A stretch of 5,305 bases of DNA. It comes from RGIG8700 sp045535635. GTDB lineage: Bacteria > Bacillota > Clostridia > RGIG6154. The notes under the pieces are model-generated. The model saw only the letters and a list, made by a program, of their open reading frames with translations. It was not told where the DNA came from and searched no databases. The stretch is from contig JAZSLZ010000052.1 in assembly GCA_045535635.1 (NCBI GenBank), positions 1-5,305 of the forward strand. The letters are read 5' to 3'. The position numbers and the translations under genes are program-made. Below are positions 1-5,305 of this stretch, piece after piece (position 1 is the first letter of the stretch; each line of letters begins with the position of its first letter).

Positions 1-101
1 AACTTAAAAAACTCAACGAAGAAATAAGACAACTTAAAACAAACATAATTATTTCTGCCAATAAATATACCAAAGAGCTTGACCAGCTTATGGAGGATTA
101 A
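1..101 (+). CDS. C-terminal tail of a small helical protein, possibly Spo0E-like (partial)
   Basis: The reading frame is open from base 3 to a TAA at 99-101 and runs off the left edge, so only the last 32 residues are visible. They are strongly helical and charged: LKKLNEEIRQLK, then IIISANKYTKELDQLMED. The ending resembles the Spo0E-like aspartyl-phosphate phosphatase family, whose short two-helix members carry an S-Q-E-L-D signature near the C-terminus. Here the corresponding residues are T-K-E-L-D, and the spacing from the leucine-rich first helix to E-L-D fits that family. Spo0E proteins dephosphorylate the sporulation regulator Spo0A~P. The gene ends 11 nt before the Lrp/AsnC start and is probably in the same transcript. 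The call rests on a short tail; another coiled-coil protein is a fair alternative. Confidence 0.4.
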   Translation, partial: LKKLNEEIRQLKTNIIISANKYTKELDQLMED

Positions 102-112
102 GGAGAATTTGT

Positions 113-598
113 ATGGAACAGAAAATATTAAAAATCCTTGAAAAAGACGGCAGAGCAACTGCAAAGGAAATTGCAGAAATGCTTTCTTTAGGAGAAAAAG
201 AAGTTGAAGAAATTATTGCAAACCTTGAAGAAAAAGGTGTAATCGGCGGCTACAAGGCTATGATTAACTGGAATAAATTTGATGAGAATTTGGTTTCTGC
301 ACTTATAGAGTTAAAGGTTACTCCACAGCTTGATCAGGGCTTTGACAGAGTGGCTGAAAAAATATATCAGTATGATCATGTTAAAAATGTTTATCTTATG
401 TCATCAGGAATCTATGATTTATCTGTTTTGATTGAAGGCAAAAATCTTAAAGAGGTAGCAGGATTTGTAGCTGAAAAACTTGCACCTATGGAATGTATCA
501 TTTCAACATCAACTCACTTTATATTAAAAAGATATAAAGAAGGCGGAATTGTTTACGAGGCAGAAAAGGTTGACGGAAGGCAGGTAGTTGAATTTTGA
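113..598 (+). CDS. Lrp/AsnC family transcriptional regulator
   Basis: This is a 161-residue protein of normal length for the family. Residues 1-47 form the winged helix-turn-helix: EQKILKILEKDGRAT, then KEIAEMLSLGEKEVEEIIANLEE and the family hallmark G-V-I-G-G-Y at 42-47. Residues about 61-140 form the RAM ligand-binding domain, including the G-I-Y-D-L segment at 99-103 that lies in the effector region of this family. Family members bind DNA as dimers to octamers and respond to amino acids. The start is supported by AAGGAG at 100-105, seven bases before the ATG. The stop TGA overlaps the TTG start of the aminotransferase (TTGA, 595-598), so the two are almost certainly co-translated. The likely target is this operon, with an amino acid or keto acid handled by the aminotransferase as effector; that is inference, and the ligand cannot be read from sequence. 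Confidence 0.92.
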   Translation: MEQKILKILEKDGRATAKEIAEMLSLGEKEVEEIIANLEEKGVIGGYKAMINWNKFDENLVSALIELKVTPQLDQGFDRVAEKIYQYDHVKNVYLMSSGIYDLSVLIEGKNLKEVAGFVAEKLAPMECIISTSTHFILKRYKEGGIVYEAEKVDGRQVVEF

Positions 599-1764
599 AC
601 ATAGAAAGCAAAATTTCACAAACTGTCTCCGATATAAAGCCGTCAGGAATAAGAAAATTCTTTGACATTGTAAATGAAATGAAAGATGCTATTTCTCTTG
701 GAATTGGTGAGCCTGACTTTGTTACTCCCTGGCATATAAGAGATGCAGGTATTTTATCTCTTGAAAAGGGAAGAACCTACTATACCTCAAATTCAGGACT
801 TGTTGAGTTAAGAGAACAACTTTGTAAATATTTTGACAGGAGATTTAACCTTTCCTACAAGGAAAGTGAAATTTTAGTAACCGTTGGCGGAAGTGAAGCT
901 ATTGACCTTTGTATAAGAGCACTTATATCACCTGGCGATGAGGTTTTAATTCCTGAACCAAGCTTTGTTTGCTATGCTCCCTGTACATCCCTTGCAGGTG
1001 GCGTTGCAGTGCCGATTGTTACAGATGAAGAACACGATTTCAAGCTTACGGCAGAGGCACTTAAAAAGGTGATAACTCCAAAAACCAAGCTTCTTGTACT
1101 TCCTTTTCCAAACAACCCAACAGGTGCGGTTATGGAAAAAGAAGAGCTTGAAGAAATTGCAAAGGTGCTTGAAGAAACAGAAATTATGGTTCTTTCAGAC
1201 GAAATTTACGGTGAGCTGACTTATGGAATAAAGCATACATCAATCGCAAATATAGAGTCTATGAAACAACGCACAATTATCGTTGGCGGTTTTTCAAAGT
1301 GCTATGCAATGACAGGTTGGCGTCTTGGTTATGCAGTAGGTAATGAAGCGGTTATTAAGGCTATGACAAAAATTCATCAGTTTGCAATTATGTCTGCACC
1401 TACAACAAGCCAGTATGCGGCAGTTGAAGCAGTAAGAAACGGTGACTCTGACATAGAGGATATGAAAAGAGAGTACAACAAAAGAAGAAGATATTTAATT
1501 GACAGATTAAATGAAATCGGTCTTGATTGCTTTGAAGCAAAGGGTGCCTTTTATGTGTTCCCATCAATTAAATCAACAGGGCTTTCATCAGAAGAATTCT
1601 GTGAAAGACTTTTAAGAGAAAAGAAAGTTGCAGTTATTCCAGGAAATGCTTTTGGAGATTCAGGCGAGGGCTTTGTGAGAATTTCCTATGCGTACTCTTT
1701 AAATACAATTAAAAAGGCACTGGACAGAATAGAAGAATTCATCAAGGAGTTAAAATCTGAGTAA
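595..1764 (+). CDS. Class I PLP-dependent aminotransferase
   Basis: This 389-residue fold-type I aminotransferase has all expected landmarks: the N-terminal substrate loop I-K-P-S-G-I-R at 14-20, G-I-G-E-P-D-F at 36-42, N-N-P-T-G at 173-177, S-D-E-I-Y at 201-205 (D202 contacts the pyridine nitrogen), the PLP Schiff-base lysine K235 in GGFSKCYAMTGWR, and the carboxylate-binding arginine R362 in F-V-R-I-S. It resembles the Firmicute PatA/aromatic or aspartate aminotransferase group; the exact amino donor is not decidable. The start is TTG at 595. An in-frame TGA at 589-591 excludes any upstream ATG, and the next in-frame ATG is codon 29, which would remove the substrate loop. No strong ribosome binding site is visible (AGG at 582-584), so translation probably depends on coupling to the overlapping regulator gene. 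Confidence 0.93.
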   Translation: MNIESKISQTVSDIKPSGIRKFFDIVNEMKDAISLGIGEPDFVTPWHIRDAGILSLEKGRTYYTSNSGLVELREQLCKYFDRRFNLSYKESEILVTVGGSEAIDLCIRALISPGDEVLIPEPSFVCYAPCTSLAGGVAVPIVTDEEHDFKLTAEALKKVITPKTKLLVLPFPNNPTGAVMEKEELEEIAKVLEETEIMVLSDEIYGELTYGIKHTSIANIESMKQRTIIVGGFSKCYAMTGWRLGYAVGNEAVIKAMTKIHQFAIMSAPTTSQYAAVEAVRNGDSDIEDMKREYNKRRRYLIDRLNEIGLDCFEAKGAFYVFPSIKSTGLSSEEFCERLLREKKVAVIPGNAFGDSGEGFVRISYAYSLNTIKKALDRIEEFIKELKSE

Positions 1765-1792
1765 AATTGCACATCTTGCAGTTTCGTTTTGC

Positions 1793-1800
1793 GGAAGGGG
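1793..1800 (+). promoter_or_regulatory. Ribosome binding site that fixes the Ppx/GppA start
   Basis: The purine run GGAAGGGG lies five bases before the ATG at 1806. It sets the start there rather than at the upstream in-frame TTG at 1767, which begins only two bases after the aminotransferase stop. The 41-nt gap between the two genes shows no convincing promoter or terminator, which supports one transcript. Confidence 0.75.
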
Positions 1801-1805
1801 ATATA

Positions 1806-2681
1806 ATGAAACTAGGAGTAATTGACCTTGGCTCTAATTCTTTAAGATTAGGAATTTACCAAAAAGAAGAAAATATTATAAAAGAAATTTTCAGGGAAAG
1901 ACATCAGGTTCGTCTTGCAGAAGGTCTTAATACAGACAATATGCTTAAAAAAGAGCCTATGGAAAGAACTCTAAAGGTCTTTGAAAAATACCGTGAAATT
2001 CTTATGGAGCAAAATGTTGATGATTTTAAGGCAATTGCTACAGAAAGCTTAAGAAGAGCAGAAAATGCAAGTCAGTTTATTGCCTGTGTAAAAATTCTTA
2101 CAGGTATAGACATACAGGTTTTGAAGGGTGAAGAAGAAGCAAAATACGGCGCTTTATCTGCGGCAACCTCAATGGACACAGACAGTTTCTATGTTATAGA
2201 CATCGGCGGCGGCTCGGTTGAAATTTCTAAAGTTAAAAATTCAACCGTTGAAAACTTTGTAAGTAAGCCTCTTGGTTGTGTTGTTATGAAGGAGCAGTTT
2301 GAGCCTGATGTAAAAGGCGACAAAGAAATAAAAGAATTCATAGCAGAGATTTTAAAAGAAAACAACTGGCTTAATGAGCCTCTTCCTGTATGCGTACTTG
2401 GGGGAGTTGTTAAGGAACTTGCAATAAGCGTACTTGGACATACGGATATAGACGGAAAAAACATATCGAATATACAGGTTTTTGATATGTATGAGAAAAT
2501 ATATAAAACACCTGTGGGAAAAAGAGCAGAAGCCTTTGGTATTGATACTAAAAGAGCAGATGTTATGACGGCAGGACTTTGTCCTTTGGTTCAGCTTCTT
2601 AAGTTAACAAAATCAGACAAGGTGGTTTTCTGCACAAAAGGAGTAAGAGAAGGCGTTGCTATGGAGCTTTTAAATGAATAA
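1806..2681 (+). CDS. Short-form Ppx/GppA family phosphatase (exopolyphosphatase-like)
   Basis: The 291-residue protein belongs to the ASKHA-fold Ppx/GppA family, which hydrolyses polyphosphate ends or pppGpp. Visible motifs are phosphate-1 V-I-D-L-G-S-N-S-L-R-L at 5-15, A-T-E-S-L-R-R-A at 78-85, the acidic G-E-E-E-A at 108-112 that aligns with the catalytic glutamate region of E. coli Ppx, phosphate-2 IDIGGGSVEIS at 131-141, and the late R-A-D-V and K-G-V-R-E-G segments (250-253, 278-283). Only the two actin-like domains are present; the C-terminal HD-like region of the roughly 510-residue E. coli proteins is absent, as in other short bacterial Ppx proteins. The ATG at 1806 is chosen because GGAAGGGG (1793-1800) sits five bases upstream and the phosphate-1 motif begins at residue 5. 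A TTG at 1767 in the same frame would add 13 unrelated residues. Whether the substrate is polyphosphate or pppGpp is open. Confidence 0.88.
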   Translation: MKLGVIDLGSNSLRLGIYQKEENIIKEIFRERHQVRLAEGLNTDNMLKKEPMERTLKVFEKYREILMEQNVDDFKAIATESLRRAENASQFIACVKILTGIDIQVLKGEEEAKYGALSAATSMDTDSFYVIDIGGGSVEISKVKNSTVENFVSKPLGCVVMKEQFEPDVKGDKEIKEFIAEILKENNWLNEPLPVCVLGGVVKELAISVLGHTDIDGKNISNIQVFDMYEKIYKTPVGKRAEAFGIDTKRADVMTAGLCPLVQLLKLTKSDKVVFCTKGVREGVAMELLNE

Positions 2682-3594
2682 ATTTATATACTCAAATGAC
2701 AATAAAAGGTATCACACATTAAATTATCATATAAAATCTGTTTTTGGCAGAAGAATTTTTAAAGCCTCTCTGGACGGAGGCTTTACTTGTCCTAATAAAG
2801 GCGGATGCACCTATTGTGTATCAGGCGGAAGCGAGTTTTCTGCGGACAGTAAAATTCCTGTAAAGGAACAGATAAGACTTGAAAGAGAAAGAATTCACAA
2901 AAAGTATGAAAATGCGGACCTGATTGCATATTTTCAGGCGAACACAAATACTTATGCACCCCTTGAAAGGCTAAAAAGCCTTTACGAAGAAGCGCTTTCT
3001 TGCGAAAATGTGGTTGGATTAAGTGTTGCCACAAGAGCAGACTGTATAGAAGATGATGTGCTTGACTATCTTCAGGAGCTTTCGCAAAGAACATATTTTA
3101 CTGTTGAGCTTGGACTACAGACAGTTTTTGATGAAACTGCAGAAAAAATAAACAGAGGTCATAGCTTTGAATGTTTTTTAAATACATATAAAAGACTTAA
3201 AGAAAGAAATATAAGGGTTTGTGTGCATTTAATAAACGGACTTCCGGGTGAAAACTTTGATATGATGGTTGAAACTGCAAAAGTTGTGGGAGGATTAAAG
3301 CCTGATGCGGTAAAAATCCATCTTCTTCACATAATGAAAGGAACGGTTATACACAAGCAGTTTTTAAACGGAGAGTTTGAAGAAATGTCATTTGAGGACT
3401 ATGTAAAAACAGTTTGCAGTCAGCTAACATATCTTCCGCCTGAAACCGTAATTGAAAGAATAACAGGTGACGGCTCAAAGGATAAACTTGTTGCACCTAT
3501 ATGGAGCAAAGACAAAATAAGGGTACTGGGTACAATAGACAAATATATGGCAGATAATGACCTGTATCAGGGGATGAAAATAGGTACTGTTTAA
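2674..3594 (+). CDS. ytqA: TIGR01212/YtqA-type radical SAM protein, probable tRNA wobble-uridine modification enzyme (MnmL-like)
   Basis: This 306-residue protein matches the YtqA family along its length: K-R-Y-H-T-L-N-Y-H at 11-19, S-L-D-G-G-F-T-C-P-N at 32-41, A-Y-F-Q-A-N-T-N-T at 85-93, G-L-S-V-A-T-R-A-D-C at 115-124, V-E-L-G-L-Q-T at 144-150, H-L-I-N-G-L-P at 185-191, K-I-H-L-L-H at 214-219, and R-I-T-G-D-G at 262-267. The cluster-binding cysteines are C39, C45 and C48. In B. subtilis, YtqA (MnmL) acts with the methyltransferase YtqB (MnmM) in making mnm5s2U from cmnm5s2U in tRNA; transfer of that role here is inference, and no ytqB lies in this window. The ATG overlaps the end of the Ppx gene by 8 nt, with GGAG at 2663-2666 seven bases upstream. 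The oddity is the CX5CX2C spacing: the first loop is about six residues shorter than in the B. subtilis-type protein. Confidence 0.88.
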   Translation: MNKFIYSNDNKRYHTLNYHIKSVFGRRIFKASLDGGFTCPNKGGCTYCVSGGSEFSADSKIPVKEQIRLERERIHKKYENADLIAYFQANTNTYAPLERLKSLYEEALSCENVVGLSVATRADCIEDDVLDYLQELSQRTYFTVELGLQTVFDETAEKINRGHSFECFLNTYKRLKERNIRVCVHLINGLPGENFDMMVETAKVVGGLKPDAVKIHLLHIMKGTVIHKQFLNGEFEEMSFEDYVKTVCSQLTYLPPETVIERITGDGSKDKLVAPIWSKDKIRVLGTIDKYMADNDLYQGMKIGTV

Positions 3595-3611
3595 AAATCT
3601 TTTTAAACAGT
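3586..3611. repeat. Perfect 12-bp inverted repeat across the ytqA stop codon
   Basis: Left arm ACTGTTTAAAAA (3586-3597), centre TC, right arm TTTTTAAACAGT (3600-3611). The left arm contains the TAA stop of the radical SAM gene at 3592-3594. The stem is AT-rich and is followed by TTCC rather than a T-run, so it is a poor intrinsic terminator. It could stabilise the 3' end of the mRNA, bind a protein, or mark the edge of a small inserted element. Confidence 0.7.
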
Positions 3612-3632
3612 TTCCATTCGGGGAATAGGAAA
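3611..3632 (+). other. Small hairpin in the 3' untranslated region
   Basis: TTTCCATTC (3611-3619) pairs with GAAT (3623-3626) and, after a single bulged A at 3627, with GGAAA (3628-3632), leaving a GGG loop. That is nine base pairs with one bulge. It shares base 3611 with the preceding palindrome and directly abuts the larger fold that begins at 3633. Confidence 0.5.
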
Positions 3633-3727
3633 AATGCTTCAGAATGAGCAAACTGAACCGTAAGGGATACCCGAAGGCGTATGTGTATACGCCGAGTGGT
3701 GAAGTTTGTTCATAACAAAAAGGCATT
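3633..3727 (+). ncRNA. Candidate structured RNA of unknown family (nested multi-stem fold)
   Basis: Nested complementary segments enclose one another. The outer stem pairs AATGCTT (3633-3639) with AGGCATT (3721-3727), with one G-U. The middle stem pairs ATGAGCAAACT (3644-3654) with AGTTTGTTCAT (3703-3713), with one G-U. A symmetric GA/GA internal loop (3655-3656 and 3701-3702) could form tandem sheared G-A pairs. It is followed by ACC/GGT (3657-3659 and 3698-3700). Inside lie a small GGG-ATA-CCC hairpin (3664-3672) and a perfect 7-bp hairpin GGCGTAT-GTGT-ATACGCC (3676-3693). Six nucleotides separate the outer stem from the terminator stem. I do not recognise a known riboswitch or small RNA family. 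It lies between convergent genes, so it is downstream of both. It could be a 3'-UTR element, a 3'-derived small RNA, or a palindromic mobile remnant. The pairing is seen in the sequence; RNA function is inference. Confidence 0.5.
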
Positions 3728-3733
3728 AAATCA

Positions 3734-3774
3734 AAGAAAAGGCTCACGAATGTGGGCCTTTTCTTCGCTTTTTT
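3734..3774 (+). terminator. Rho-independent terminator, possibly bidirectional
   Basis: AAGAAAAGGCTCAC (3734-3747) pairs with GTGGGCCTTTTCTT (3752-3765) around a GAAT loop: 14 bp with one G-U. After CGC comes a T6 run at 3769-3774. It ends the plus-strand operon. Read on the minus strand the same stem is followed by a weaker T-rich stretch, so it may also stop transcripts arriving from the convergent HD gene, which has no other clear terminator. Confidence 0.88.
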
Positions 3775-3852
3775 ATAATTTTTATTGATTAGCAGATGAT
3801 GCATATTTATATTTTACTGCCTTTTTGTGCTCTGGAGTATTTTAACATTCCC

Positions 3853-4428
3853 TCATTCCTTTTCAAGGAAATATGTTGCCTCCATATCGGCAATTGATGC
3901 GGCAAAAGCTAATGGATACTGCTCAAAAGCCTTGCCAACGGAATTTTTGTCATCTGTATTTGAAAAACCCATGTGGTATCTTATTGCAAAGGCTTCCTCT
4001 CTTTTAAGCTTCATAAAGCCTGAAATAATGTAAACTGATTTTTCACCATGACCGTATGGCAAAGGGTCATCAAAGTTATAGGTTGGAACCTGTTGCCATT
4101 TGCCTGTTTCGTCCTTAACATTTCTGAAGCTTTTATGGTAGCATCCGATTTTGCAAAGGTCGTGTAAAAGTGCGGTAATTGCTATTGTTTCATCGCTGTA
4201 CTCAATGCCGTACACCTCTTTAACTCTCTGTCTTTCAAGATATGCTTTAAGGCATTCATAAACCTTAATGCTATGCTCTGCAAGACCGCCCTCGTAGGCA
4301 CTGTGAAATCTTGAAGATGCAGGTGCTTCAAAAAAGTCGCTTTCAATAAGATAGTTTAAAAGCTTGTCTGCGCCGTCTCTTTTAATGTTTTTTGTATATA
4401 TTTCTATAAATTTTTCTTTTATGCTCAT
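3853..4428 (-). CDS. HD-domain phosphohydrolase, substrate unknown
   Basis: This 191-residue single-domain protein carries the ordered metal ligands of the HD superfamily: H42 and H52 (F-H-S-A-Y-E-G-G-L-A-E-H), H89-D90 with K93 (L-L-H-D-L-C-K-I-G), H127 (Y-G-H-G-E-K-S), H152 (R-Y-H-M-G-F), and D181 (A-S-I-A-D-M-E-A). The complete set, with extra histidines between HD and the last D, suggests an active two-metal phosphohydrolase or phosphodiesterase, possibly acting on nucleotides; the substrate is not evident. No signal peptide or membrane segment is seen, so it is probably cytosolic. The ATG at 4428 is chosen because AGGAG (4440-4436) sits seven bases upstream. An upstream in-frame TTG at 4449 would place that site inside the coding region and add an unrelated M-I-R-R-R-N-N. 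The start comes one base after the stop of the DUF624 gene, implying translational coupling. Confidence 0.88.
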   Translation of the reverse strand: MSIKEKFIEIYTKNIKRDGADKLLNYLIESDFFEAPASSRFHSAYEGGLAEHSIKVYECLKAYLERQRVKEVYGIEYSDETIAITALLHDLCKIGCYHKSFRNVKDETGKWQQVPTYNFDDPLPYGHGEKSVYIISGFMKLKREEAFAIRYHMGFSNTDDKNSVGKAFEQYPLAFAASIADMEATYFLEKE

Positions 4429-4429
4429 A

Positions 4430-5251
4430 TTATTTCTCCTGCGGATCAATTAAGAATTTTTTAACTGTAGGATATGTGTTTATGCAGAGAATAAGACCGT
4501 ATGCACTGATGCCGATAAGACCAAGCACAATAACAGTTACAAGTCCTGCAGATACATTTGAAAGAAGGTACATAACAAACCAGAAGAAGAGAACGGAAAG
4601 TAAATAAAGACCGTTTCTTTTTGCATCTACAAATAAGAGAAAAACAGAGTTCTTGTAAATAGAAAACAGGTTCATATCAAAGGTTACAACCATAATCCAT
4701 TTGTATGGAATTGAAAGCATAAAGAATAAAATTATAAGCAAAAGTCCGCAAAGAAGAATTATTACAGGAGTACCTAAAACTGTGCTTAAAATAAGATAAA
4801 TTCTTATTGCAAAGAATGAAATGCAAACAAGCAGAGTATCCACAATAAATGATATAAAACTTTTACCTATATTTTCTTTAAACTTACCAAAAAAGTCTGT
4901 AAATTCCCATGCATTGTCCTCTCTTGAAAAGTTACGAAGAACATAAAAATATCCTGATGAAAAAGGACTTAAGCTGAAAAGAACTGCTATTATGATTGAA
5001 GCGATTGATGTGAGTGAAACAATTACAGAAGCAGCTTCAGAGCTGTCTATAACATCGCTTACGCAGAACATAAGAGAAAACCAGACTGCTAAAATACCTG
5101 GTATTAATGTTATCAAATACGCAAGATTAAGAGTTATATATGAGCCGAACTTTCGTGTTAAAAGCTCAAAAAATAATACAAGTCCCTTTTTAGGTTTTTC
5201 GTTTTTGTTTACACCGGGACCGGGTTTACTGTAGTTAGAAAATAATCCCAT
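4430..5251 (-). CDS. YesL-like (DUF624) multi-pass membrane protein
   Basis: This 273-residue protein begins M-G-L-F-S-N-Y-S-K-P-G-P-G-V, the N-terminal signature I associate with clostridial DUF624/YesL proteins, followed by a lysine-rich stretch and L-F-F-E-L-L-T-R-K-F at 26-35. Hydrophobic segments lie at roughly 38-62, 74-97, 131-158, 161-183, 214-231 and 235-258, giving about six membrane passes. The soluble loop with E-F-T-D-F-F-G-K-F-K-E-N-I-G-K-S at 116-131 is also typical. The biochemical role of the family is unclear; in Bacillus, yesL lies among pectin/rhamnogalacturonan utilisation genes, and other members sit near sugar ABC transporters, but no such genes are visible here. The ATG at 5251 is supported by AAGGTGAT (5264-5257), five bases upstream. 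It is the first gene of a two-gene unit with the HD hydrolase. Confidence 0.85.
   Translation of the reverse strand: MGLFSNYSKPGPGVNKNEKPKKGLVLFFELLTRKFGSYITLNLAYLITLIPGILAVWFSLMFCVSDVIDSSEAASVIVSLTSIASIIIAVLFSLSPFSSGYFYVLRNFSREDNAWEFTDFFGKFKENIGKSFISFIVDTLLVCISFFAIRIYLILSTVLGTPVIILLCGLLLIILFFMLSIPYKWIMVVTFDMNLFSIYKNSVFLLFVDAKRNGLYLLSVLFFWFVMYLLSNVSAGLVTVIVLGLIGISAYGLILCINTYPTVKKFLIDPQEK
4436..4440 (-). promoter_or_regulatory. Ribosome binding site for the HD gene, inside the end of the DUF624 gene
   Basis: On the minus strand AGGAG occupies 4440-4436, within the codons for the last residues (P-Q-E-K) of the membrane protein, seven bases before the ATG at 4428. A ribosome finishing the first gene at TAA (4432-4430) is therefore positioned to reinitiate one base later. 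Confidence 0.8.
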
Positions 5252-5280
5252 TGCTTATCACCTTTCCTTTGTTTTAGAAT

Positions 5281-5286
5281 ATTATA
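5281..5286 (-). promoter_or_regulatory. Probable -10 element for the DUF624-HD operon
   Basis: The minus strand reads TATAAT at 5286-5281, about 30 bases upstream of the DUF624 start and before its ribosome binding site. It is preceded by a T-rich stretch. A -35 box at the usual 17-nt spacing would begin at about 5304 and lie mostly outside the window, so the promoter is only half visible. Confidence 0.5.
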
Positions 5287-5305
5287 CAATAAAAAAACAT
5301 ATTTT

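Noticed and set aside
1767..1805. Upstream TTG start for the Ppx/GppA gene
   Set aside because: The 13 extra residues do not resemble the family N-terminus, and a strong ribosome binding site at 1793-1800 points to the ATG at 1806.
3633..3727. A known riboswitch (c-di-GMP, TPP, SAM, purine, fluoride or T-box type)
   Set aside because: I could not find the conserved core sequences of these classes, and the element lies downstream of both flanking genes rather than in a 5' leader.
3475..3804. 109-codon open frame on the minus strand across the convergent intergenic region
   Set aside because: It overlaps the end of the radical SAM gene antisense and runs through the terminator and the structured element. 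It has no clear ribosome binding site and no recognisable domain; the open frame looks incidental.
3856..3870. Short hairpin TTCCTT-TTC-AAGGAA at the end of the HD gene
   Set aside because: It lies inside the final codons, has only six base pairs and no T-run, and is explained by the coding sequence.
3853..4428. HD protein as the split-off C-terminal HD domain of the short Ppx protein
   Set aside because: It is on the opposite strand in a separate operon, keeps a complete metal-ligand set unlike the HD-like region of Ppx/GppA, and short Ppx proteins are naturally found without that region.
4992..5234. 80-codon open frame on the plus strand inside the DUF624 gene
   Set aside because: It lies wholly antisense to a well-supported membrane protein gene and shows no domain or good ribosome binding site.

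Overview
The window looks like a low-GC, AT-rich chromosomal segment from a Clostridia-type Firmicute. The evidence is the strong AGGAG/GGAG-type ribosome binding sites, tight gene packing, lysine codons dominated by AAA, a probable Spo0E-like tail at the left edge, and a YesL-type (DUF624) membrane protein. I cannot name a genus. I see no complete mobile element, CRISPR array, tRNA or rRNA.

Plus strand, 1-3774: one probable operon. It runs from the end of a small helical protein (possibly Spo0E-like), to an Lrp/AsnC regulator, a class I PLP aminotransferase that overlaps it by 4 nt with a TTG start, a short Ppx/GppA phosphatase, and a TIGR01212/YtqA-type radical SAM protein that overlaps the previous gene by 8 nt. 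A strong hairpin-plus-T-run terminator closes it at about 3734-3774. The regulator most likely controls the aminotransferase in response to an amino acid. The phosphatase and the radical SAM protein (probable tRNA wobble-uridine modification) look like co-transcribed housekeeping genes.

Minus strand, 5305-3853: a second, convergent unit. A -10-like TATAAT at the right edge precedes a DUF624 membrane protein. One base after its stop comes a small HD-domain hydrolase, whose ribosome binding site lies inside the last codons of the membrane gene.

The two units meet tail to tail in a 258-nt intergenic region (3595-3852), which is the most unusual part of the window. It holds a perfect 12-bp palindrome spanning the radical SAM stop codon, a second hairpin, a nested multi-stem fold at 3633-3727 that I cannot assign to a family I know, and then the terminator. 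Lying downstream of both genes, it is more likely a 3'-UTR element, a 3'-derived small RNA, or a small non-autonomous mobile or palindromic element than a riboswitch. The other item of note is the shortened first cysteine loop (CX5CX2C) of the radical SAM protein.
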